Positions 11,101 through 18,202 of a DNA stretch of 64,000 nt are shown piece after piece (position 1 is the stretch's first letter; each line of letters starts with the position of its first letter). The DNA is from Bursaphelenchus xylophilus (lineage: Eukaryota; Nematoda; Chromadorea; Rhabditida; Aphelenchoididae). The notes under the pieces are model-generated. The model was not told the DNA's origin, did no database searches, and was given only the letters and a program-made list of their open reading frames with translations. The stretch lies in contig CAJFCV020000002.1 of NCBI GenBank assembly GCA_904066235.2, positions 11,160,001 to 11,224,000 on the forward strand. The letters run 5' to 3'. The translations under genes and the position numbers were made by a program.

Positions 11101-12684
11101 TTGCTGACCGAAACGGCGAGCAAACTTTCAAAAGTGCTCGCCCCCGTCGAAGTGGCGAGCAATTTTCTAATTTCGCCTGCCGCGGCATCTTTGAGCCAAG
11201 TCTTTCCCTAGGCAGGCGAAATTAGAAAATTGCAAGCCGCGAAAGATTTGCTCGCCGTTTCGGTGAGCGAAATTAAAGAATCGCGTGCGAGCCAAAAAGT
11301 GAGCAAATTTAGGGTGCTTTTTGAAAATGACTCATGCATACTTATATCTTCACTCTTATATGGTCAAAATGCAACGCTTGCATTTTTTTCAACTTTCGCA
11401 CACATTTCAAGCTTAGGGCACGTATCAAAATCTGAAAATTTTAGCTGACGCTTTGCAGAGACACCCGAGATATTGAATGATCTTTGGGTCCGAGAGACTG
11501 CACAAAACACGGAGAACAGCCAGAGATAGAAAATTGCCAAATCTTTGTCAGTTATGCGTGGAAAAAAATTGATTTTTTTGTAGAAGCATTGCGCTTAACA
11601 GAAGAAATAAGCATGAAATTTTTCATATCAGAATTTTTTTTAAAAATGTCGCGTTGTTTCGACTTTCGATCAAAAAAATCTCGGTTGTTTCTGCAAAGTG
11701 CAAACTAGGAGTTTCGGATGAGCCTTAGAAAAAATTGTTGTATTGTGCCAACTTTCATCAAGATATGAGGTACTTACCATGTTAGGACCTTTTTTCCAAA
11801 TAACCTTTTCCTACCCAACTAGGCATGGCTTCGGGCCGGGCTTTCCAAAATTTTCCGGCCCGGGTCGGGCCGATAATTTCTCGGCCCGACCCCGGGCTTC
11901 GATTTTCAGGCCCGGCCCGGCCCGGGCCGACCCGGTTTTTTTGAAATCTGGTTTTTGCCCGGAAAAAAGGGAAAAATAAGGTTTTCGTTAGATTTTTTCA
12001 TTTTTTCGAACACATTGCTGATAGCAAACGTAAAGTGACCTTATTTACCACTCGCCCAAATAAAAAAATAATTTTCCTGTCAATTTGAAAAAATTTTCAG
12101 AGATTCTTAAGTGCGACCTCATAGTTAATATGCGCAAAAAAGAAAAAGGAAAAATTTTCAAAAATACGCAATACGCTTGTAGGTTTTTTCAGATCCGATA
12201 AAAGATCTGTGATAAAATATTTTTGCTAAAATTTGGGTGACTCTACACAAAAGCTTATGATTTTTTGTAACCATATGGTAAGAAAATTTATGGCGACTTA
12301 GTAATTTATAAAAATAGTCCAGCGGCAATTGCACTATTATAGGGTTTGCTAAATTATTCTTTACATTTTGCGAAAATGTGAAATAATTTCCCCTTCATTT
12401 CCTGCTTTCTTTCTTTCCAACCTAGTACAAAAATTTTCCGGGCCGGCCCGCAGGCCCGGGCCGGGCTGGCCCGGTTTGCAGCCATGCTTATACCCAACTG
12501 TTGCAAGTGCCCCCGACTCACCTTTTGAATGAAGAGCAAAGCTTTCGGACGTGGCCAAATCGATCAAAAGATAGCGAACTTTCGTCGGCTGGTCGTTGAA
12601 GAATATGCTCATCTTGAAGTTGTTCACATATCCATGACATTGCTGAGTTAGGAAGAGAAGAAAAAACAACTTTAGCAGAACCAT
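8155..12684 (-). CDS. secreted pepsin-fold aspartic protease homologue lacking catalytic motifs (pseudo-protease)
   Basis: Exons (minus): 12684-12522, 10978-10612, 8722-8155; phases 1 and 2 match and give 365 aa. Residues 1-18 (MVLLKLFFLLFLTQQCHG) are a signal peptide. The N lobe follows: YVNNFKMSIFF leads to LLIDLATSESFAL, where active proteases have DTGSS; Asp42 remains but the Thr-Gly are gone. FDSAASDTFKSL and VTGVLGEDDVTV match the pepsin pattern (fd.skSsTyk..., G.lg.Dtv). The C lobe has LWKFNVNKISIG and then PATLSTTYNGLTLP, where DTGT is expected; Ser231 replaces the second catalytic Asp. VLGAPFYTNNGICLDFQNETI matches the usual C-terminal region. There is no propeptide-length segment. 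Probably a non-enzymatic fold used for binding. Intron 2 contains another gene; intron 1 contains two MITEs. Confidence 0.75.
9370..9377 (+). promoter_or_regulatory. TATA box of the nested small gene
   Basis: TATAAATA lies 75 bp upstream of the ATG at 9452, inside AAATCAAGCGAGCCGTATAA. The whole segment, including CAGAGGAAGTT downstream, is conserved in the inverted paralogue, which supports a real core promoter. Confidence 0.65.
9452..10061 (+). CDS. small Tyr/Ser/Pro-rich protein with C-terminal CFCxxC motif (copy 1, nested)
   Basis: Exons 9452-9715 and 9849-10061, intron phase 0, 158 aa. The N-terminus is MSQLADNFVF(T)E(F)LDVWGP, followed by a Ser-rich segment (SSVESQSSGYSSYDDPS, then YTPWSTASSP). 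Exon 2 is rich in Tyr, Gln and Pro and ends YDVCFCSRCMKKSRKSY. Cys142, Cys144 and Cys147 form CxCxxC, followed by a basic tail. No signal peptide or TM segment. The gene has a TATA box and AATAAA at 10160. It lies wholly inside intron 2 of the opposite-strand protease-like gene. The paralogue at 14.1-14.7 kb has the same exon-1 length and splice phase. I do not recognise the family; a short, highly expressed or regulatory protein is possible. Confidence 0.8.
10160..10165 (+). terminator. poly(A) signal of small CFCxxC gene copy 1
   Basis: AATAAA about 100 bp after the TAA at 10059-10061; the paralogue has AATAAA at the corresponding place. Confidence 0.6.
11011..11360. mobile_element. 350-bp foldback MITE inside intron 1 of the protease-like gene
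   Basis: The left end TATAAGAGTGAAGATATAAG and right end CTTATATCTTCACTCTTATA are exact complements. The arms extend for about 150 bp with few mismatches (GCACCCTAAATT, GAGCCAAAAAGTGAGC), leaving a short centre near 11165-11205. Flanking TA suggests TA insertion. It ends only 32 bp from the 3' splice site (10979) of the host intron. Confidence 0.8.
11385..11710 (+). repeat. dispersed ~330-bp repeat (GATATTGAA...CGGAGA family)
   Basis: Shared blocks are TGAAAATTTTAGCTGACGCT, GAGATATTGAATGATC, CACGGAGAACAGCC, GCGTGGAAAAAAATTG and TTGTTTCTGCAAA..CTAGGAG. Other copies, more or less decayed, are at about 8955-9160, 13690-13910, 16260-16580 and 17335-17640. No coding capacity. Confidence 0.6.
11820..12490. 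mobile_element. hAT-like MITE with GC-rich CCGGGC termini and 8-bp target duplication
   Basis: Ends are TAGGCATGGC and GCCATGCTTA, with adjoining GC-rich blocks of GGGCCGGGC/GCCCGGCCC. The 8-bp direct repeat TACCCAAC flanks the element at 11812-11819 and 12491-12498. Eight-base duplications are characteristic of the hAT superfamily. The interior is AT-rich without a transposase. Confidence 0.75.
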
Positions 12685-14079
12685 TTCGAACCTGCTCAAT
12701 CAACTGTTGCAGCGCTTAAAAACCCGCGAAAAAGGGATGTCTGTGCACAACTGTGCCCAAAAAACTGATAAAATTTTATCTAAATTTCAAACAAAGCTCT
12801 TAATTGATGGGCAATAAATTAAAAACTGAAAAATTTCTTGGAAAAAATGAACGTAGGCAATTAAAAAGCTGATAAAATAGAATTATAATCCGTAATTTAT
12901 GCTTAATTCAGCTCAATTTCAGGAGCACCCAAACGTAGGCGTTGATATCAGCGTGTAATTTTGAGGTGAAGCCCTCATGACTTGATGTGGGAAGAGGGGC
13001 TGCACCTTAAAATTAGATAGCCACTTTTCGGGTCGACGACAGTTCGGGTCAACCAAAAATAAATCGATAGGAGAGGTAGAACAAGCGGAGACCCAAAAAA
13101 AGTCGTGGAAGGTGCCTGCGGGCCTGGAAAAGCCGTTGAATGGCGGATGAGCGGCAAAGGCTAGGCGGAGACTTTTTGTAATTTTAGCTGTAGCTAACTT
13201 TACTTTACTTGACTCAAAGTTATTGCAGCATAGACAAGACCAAAACTTGCTCCAAACAAAAAACACCGGTAAGTTTTACCTAATGAAGTCACTTTTTGGC
13301 CATATTTTACGCAGTTTCGCGCGAAAAATTTTATTTTTTGTGGAACTATTCTTCGCTGAAAATTTGACAGTATATATGCTCGGCTAATCCGTACATCAAT
13401 TTATAAAAATTTTAGATTACTATGCAAAAGGAAGGGGCATCCGAATTTTTGATTTTTTCGGCTGATCCAAGGCATGGTTCGGACTTGCAACGGTGAACTA
13501 GAGCTTGAAATTGTATGATTTTTAATTTTAAATTGAAATTGTTTCAAATTTTTTAGATCCTGTTTTCAGGGGAAGACATGATTCAAAGTTGGGTCAAGTG
13601 TTTCTCTGGTTCAAAATCAACTTAGTCTGAGCTTTGAAGACGAGATGAGAAAGGAAATGGGGAAGAAGAAGTCTTTTTTGGAACCTGCTCTGACGCAACC
13701 GAGATTTGAAAGATCTGTGCCGCAGGGAGAGCACGCCTAGCGGAGAGAGCGCTCCGAAACACAAGCATTTTTTGGCCATATTTTCACCAGTTCGCGAGAA
13801 GAACTGGATTTTTTGTGGAAGCCTTATCCTATACGTTAGAAATAGCTATAGAACATTTCATGTTAAAATTCCTAAAAGTAGATACGGCTAGTTCGAAAAA
13901 GATATGTCTATTTTTAGTGTTAGAAGCGTAGTAATTTTATAATCAAAATCTCATAAAATTTATATTATAATATTTATTAAAATTTCGAACCCAGTACAAT
14001 CAAAAAATTTTTAAAAAAAAGTTAAAGCAATGTGAAAATCATATTAAAAATGATCACCGGAATTAAAAAACAATACGTA
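12685..14079. other. intergenic DNA between protease-like gene and inverted small gene
   Basis: It holds a G+C-balanced segment at 12920-13260 with an unassigned 115-codon minus frame lacking splice context, decayed copies of the dispersed 330-bp repeat (13280-13910), and the distal part of the inverted duplication. I see no complete gene. Confidence 0.4.
13973..13978 (-). terminator. poly(A) signal of small CFCxxC gene copy 2
   Basis: On the minus strand AATAAA lies about 100 bp beyond the stop at 14082-14080, as in the inverted copy. Confidence 0.6.
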
Positions 14080-14684
14080 TTAGCGCTTTTTATAAGATTT
14101 TCTGGTCATCTCCATGCAATGTGCGCAGAAGCACACATCGTAGTTAGGCTGTGGATGGGGGATATGGCCTTGAAGCTGTGGCCAATAGGGCATTCCATAG
14201 AGAACTTGGGGGGCTTGTCCATAAAAGAACGGCTGGGCTGGATATTGCTGTTGTCCTTGGCTGTATGGCTGAGGAGCGCAGGGATAAAATTGAGGCTGAA
14301 AATTGAAAGATAGTAAAAAAATTTTAAATTAATAAAAAAATGAAAATTAATAAAAAATTGGAAATTAATTTAAAAAAAAAAAAAACTCAAAAAATCATTT
14401 AAAAAAAATTGTAAACTCACATTAAAAATCTCCGTTTGAGCATAATACCCGTTCTGTTCCGGGTAAAATCGGTCTTGCTCGACTGGGGAAGAGCCGGTTG
14501 ACCATGGAGTGTAGCATGATGAAGGGTCGTCGTAGGACGAATACCCTGAAGATTGGCTCTCCACCGACGATGGCCTGGGGGCCTGAGTAGAAGAAGGGCT
14601 AACGGAAGGGCTTGAGTTTGAAGCTTGAGGGCCCCAAACATCGAGATATTCGGCGAAAACAAAGTTATCGGCCAATTGAGACAT
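14080..14684 (-). CDS. small Tyr/Ser/Pro-rich protein with C-terminal CFCxxC motif (copy 2)
   Basis: Exons (minus) 14684-14421 and 14295-14080, intron phase 0, 159 aa. It starts MSQLADNFVFAEYLDVWGPQ and shares SSVESQSSGYSSYDDPS and YTPWST.SSPV with copy 1. Exon 2 begins PQFYPCAPQPYSQGQQQYPA and ends YDVCFCAHCMEMTRKSYKKR. Exon 1 is 88 codons in both copies; exon 2 differs by one codon. Conservation is strongest at the N-terminal 20 residues, the SSGYSSYDDPS block and the CxCxxC tail, suggesting these are the functional parts. Both copies keep an open frame, splice sites, TATA box and poly(A) signal, so both look functional. Family unknown. Confidence 0.8.
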
Positions 14685-14756
14685 CTTGAACAAATGATAA
14701 TGAAAGTCGATTGAAATACGACGAAAGGATATGGTTTTATACTGGAACTTCCTCTG

Positions 14757-14764
14757 TATTTATA
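14757..14764 (-). promoter_or_regulatory. TATA box of small gene copy 2
   Basis: TATAAATA on the minus strand, 73 bp before the ATG (14684), in the same AGCGAGCCG...CAGAGGAAGTT context as copy 1. Confidence 0.65.
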
Positions 14765-14953
14765 CGGCTCGCTTGATTTTTTTCTGCGTTTTTAATTTCT
14801 GATTTGTGTTGATTTTTCCGCAGAAATTTCCGCTTCTGCTTGTTGCGCAAGAGGAAGTAAAGCAGAATATGGCGTAAGGATTTTCTGCTGTAAAACTGCC
14901 CTTTGATAAACGTCGCTGATTTTGAAAACGCAATGTCATGTAATGACTCATGC

Positions 14954-15091
14954 CAGTCAGCCGAGAAAATAATGTGGATTGGTCGCATGAAAATCGCATC
15001 ATCGCCGAAACATGAAATGTGTCGCGGCAGAATCAAATTCGGCGACGCGACTGGGGCAGCGACATTGTACTCATTTTTTCCCGACAGACTG
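14954..15091. mobile_element. CAGTCTGTCGGG-family MITE (subfamily 1)
   Basis: Left end CAGTCAGCCGAGAAAATAAT, right end TTTTTTCCCGACAGACTG; the interior has GAAATGTGTCGCGGCAGAAT as in the copies at 534 and 15664. It sits at the edge of the inverted gene duplication. Confidence 0.7.
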
Positions 15092-15133
15092 GTATTAAAT
15101 TGGCCAAAAATTTTTGTGGACATATTATATATA

Positions 15134-15139
15134 TTTATT
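15134..15139 (-). terminator. poly(A) signal of MDY-family gene A
   Basis: AATAAA on the minus strand, about 110 bp beyond the stop at 15252-15250. Confidence 0.5.
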
Positions 15140-15249
15140 TGGTTTTACTCGAGAATCAATGGTTAGTTTACAATTTGGAATGCAATACTGGCGTAAAATA
15201 CGGAGAATATTCGTTGATGTCATGCACATTCTCTGGGTGTTTGGGATCA

Positions 15250-16810
15250 TCAAGGAAGTGGTCCTTCGCCATGTATGACCGGGCGTCTTTCTTCTTCAAA
15301 GACTATTCCGTGTTCCTAAAATTACTCAATTACCATTTACACTGTAAAATACTAAATTTTGCCCCGTTTCCAAAGCACTGTAAACTCACTCTAGTAGACC
15401 ATTTACTGAAAGTGTTGATTTTGTCATCGTCGTTGAAGAGCTCTCCAATTTTTGCACTCAAGTTGTAGCCGATGTATTGAATCGCTCGCTTAATGCCGCT
15501 GGTGATCCCAGCACAATTGTCGATGTAACAGAAAGACCAGTAGATCAGGAGTGCGAGAAGCACATGTCTGACGGTTACTTTGGCTGAAAAAGCAAATTTT
15601 TAGTGATTTGTAAATCTAGTTGTTTCGACAAAGGAAGCGTTCGTGTAACAGCATTAGTAGATATCAGTCTGTCGAGAAAATAATGGGGATTTGTCGCATC
15701 GAAAATCGTATCGCGGTAGAGAAAATGAAATGTGTCGCGGCAAAATGAAATTGCTTTTCAATTCAGCGACGTTCAGCTCATTATTTTCCCGAAAGACTGA
15801 TAGATTTAAATAAAGTGCATAGTCATCACGGCCCACGGCATTGTGCACAAAAACCCCCATCAAGCGGGGAAAAACGTTCAAAATGCACTGTGAGAAAAAG
15901 GGACAATTTTTCCACACACTTTATGAAAATACTACAGGGTGCGGCAATTTTTCGGCCGAATTTTAATTGGCCATAACTTTTTTAGTTTTTGAGCAAATGT
16001 TAAAATTCTTTTTTTTCTGAATCCATAGACAACCCCATTTTGTTTAATACCAAATATGTTATACCCGTTCGTTAGACTACAGTAAAAATTCGAGACAAAG
16101 AAAAAGCTCTAATTTTCATAGCTGACAATGGAACGCCGTAAATGCCCCTCTTTACATTGGAACTGCGATTAAGGTGTAGTATTAATCAAAGTTTCAAACC
16201 AAAATTGGGCAGTTACTGTATCTCCATACCCTATAGAAGTACTTTCCTTGTAATATTTTGTTGAATTTCCTTTCTTTTTGCTTTCAGAAGAAATTGAAGT
16301 TTTTGCAAGGGAAGTAGCTCAATAACAACGTTCGGATTTCCTTTAAATTTTGGACAGACTCTGGTCGCCGCCAAGAGAGTAAACGAAACGCGGAGAGTGG
16401 TCTGAGAAAAACGCTGTTTTGGCTGTTCCTTGCCAGTTTTTCCTGGAAAAATCGTTTTTTTATGGAGACGTTAACCTCTGAAATAGCTATTAGACTTTTC
16501 ATGCTAAAATACGCAAGAAAAGTGAAGCATTTTTACATCTTTCTACATGAAGATATCAGTCGTTTCTGCAAACTAGGAGGCCAGGTCAAAGAGACATGAA
16601 ACCAGCCGTTAGTGCCCTCTAAACTCCAAAAAATGCAAAAGAGTTTAACTTACTAGCCAAAAATCTTCTCCATCTTGTGTTTCCATCCACTTTCGGAGTG
16701 TTTATCTTCTTGTAAGTTGGAGGTGGATCATTATTTTCAAATCCTTTGATTACTGTCGCGGTTTGAGAGTAAATCGGCTCGGTATCGCTGGCCAACTTTT
16801 TATAGTCCAT
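15250..16810 (-). CDS. MDY-family single-pass membrane protein A with PPxY motif
   Basis: Exons (minus) 16810-16654, 15583-15390, 15315-15250; intron phases 1 and 0; 138 aa. The N-terminal 50 residues are polar (MDYKKLASDTEPIYSQ) and contain PPTY at residues 30-33, a consensus PPxY ligand for WW domains such as those of Nedd4-type ubiquitin ligases. A basic stretch (RWRRFLATKVTVRH) precedes a hydrophobic segment at about 59-73 (HVLLALLIYWSFCYI). A C-terminal part of about 65 residues ends in an acidic tail. With no signal peptide and basic residues before the TM, the N-terminus is probably cytosolic. First of three tandem paralogues with identical splice phases. Family not recognised. Confidence 0.8.
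15664..15799. mobile_element. CAGTCTGTCGGG-family MITE in intron 1 of MDY gene A
   Basis: Termini CAGTCTGTCGAGAAAATAAT and TTATTTTCCCGAAAGACTG flanked by TAT/ATA; interior GAAATGTGTCGCGGCAAAAT as in subfamily 1. Confidence 0.75.
16260..16580 (+). repeat. dispersed ~330-bp repeat copy
   Basis: It shares ACGCGGAGAGTGGTC, a TGGAAAAATCG...TATGGAGACG block, AATAGCTATTAGACTTTTCA and GTCGTTTCTGCAAACTAGGA with copies at 11385, 13690 and 17335. It lies in intron 1 of MDY gene A. Confidence 0.5.
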
Positions 16811-18202
16811 TACCGAAAATATAAATTGATATTATTAAGTTAAAATACGGTAATGATATTTTGGCGTGTCTATTAAATGCAAGGGAAAAGCGAAAAATCG
16901 GCGGTGTGATGATTCATCTCGGAAAAACATGCGATTAAAATTACACAAGAAATTCACGAGCTGAAATTCCGCTTGAAACTGATAGAATTAGTCACAAGGG
17001 AAACGGAGAAATCGCCCATAACTTTTTCATGGAAAGAGAGAAAGCGATAAGACAACGTCCGTGTTTACGAGGCCATCGAAGCCCTTGAACTCCCTCGAAT
17101 ATTCTGCAGTCTTTTTTAAAGGGCCAAAACAAATAATAATAGATTTGAATCTCACTTCAACGGCTTGGAAGACGAAATGTCACAGATTTTTTTTGCTGTC
17201 CACCGTTGCAAAAGGCCATCTGCAATGGTCCAAAATAACCGAATAGAGTGTGAAATACATCTTCCGCGGATTTAAAATCATTTCTACTTTGTGTTTAGGG
17301 TGTGCGTGAATGGAAAATTCAGATTTTTTCTAAACTTTGCACATACGTCAAGCATAGACTTAATATCAATTCCTGAAAGTTTTAGCTCGCCCTTTGCAGA
17401 CGCCGCCGGGATACTGAATGGCCTTTGCTGACAAGAGAGTACGCTAGACATGGAGAGCGGTCAGAACGCAATCCATGTATAGTATCGTTGCGCCGAACTG
17501 TCGCTTACCCGAAAGTCGCAGCGCCCTTGAAACGTGGTTGTCCATGAAAAGGTTAAATCACTTCTTGGCCGTAAGTTTACCAGCTACGCGTGGGAAAAAA
17601 TTATTTTTTCTGGGATCATCAATGAGGGAAACGCTTGTTTGGCCAAGGACGTCTCCTTCAGGATGACGAAATTTGAAAACTGAAGAGATTTGTAACCCAA
17701 AAGTGAATTTCCCCCCCTTTGAGACGGCTCTCTTGTTCCGATGACGTTGCAAATAGCCTTCTTCTTTGAAGCACTCGCCGCAAAAAGGTCCTGATAATTT
17801 GTCGCGGCCCCGGAAAAACGATCTCTCACTGCGAAAAATGGGAATCGCGCGAGGCTGAAAAGTAAAAACGCGCTGGGCAAATGGTGCTGAAAAAATGAAA
17901 AAAATTGATTTAAATTTTGGAGAAAATTGCAAAATATTTCAGAGATTTATATCAACATTTTTTCAAAAATCCGGTTTTTATATCAATTTTTTAAAAACCA
18001 AAATTTTTTTAGAGAAAAATCATGATTTCTTGTCAAAATATACACAGTCAAACACAGCCAATACAATATCACACTCAAAAACAACACAGATGAAAACCGT
18101 GTTTGTCAGATAATGCAAAAAAAATAGAGTCAAATTGTACTCGTTGTCCAACCAATGTCATGGATAACATGTTGATGGTGTTCGACCGGAAAAAAATTCT
18201 GA
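16811..18202. other. intergenic DNA between MDY genes A and B
   Basis: It contains a copy of the dispersed 330-bp repeat (17335-17640) and one unassigned exon-like frame (17640-17890). The rest is AT-rich with nothing recognised. Confidence 0.4.
17640..17890 (-). other. exon-like open frame with a Cys/His cluster, unassigned
   Basis: After a plausible acceptor (TTTTTTCAG) the minus strand reads APFAQRVFTFQPRAIPIF..., with CGECFKEEGYLQRHRNKR resembling half of a zinc finger, and runs into a dispersed-repeat copy. No start exon or partner exon is visible, and the spacing does not fit C2H2. It may be a gene relic or chance. Confidence 0.2.

Larger units (their letters stand above)
13835..14942 (-). 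repeat. right arm of the inverted gene duplication
   Basis: Reverse-complement counterpart of 9188-10310. The outer boundary is followed within about 15 bp by a CAGTCTGTCGGG-type MITE at 14954. Confidence 0.8.

Noticed and set aside
12919..13266. 115-codon minus frame upstream of the protease-like gene
   Set aside because: No splice context or recognisable domain; part of the region has similarity to dispersed-repeat blocks.
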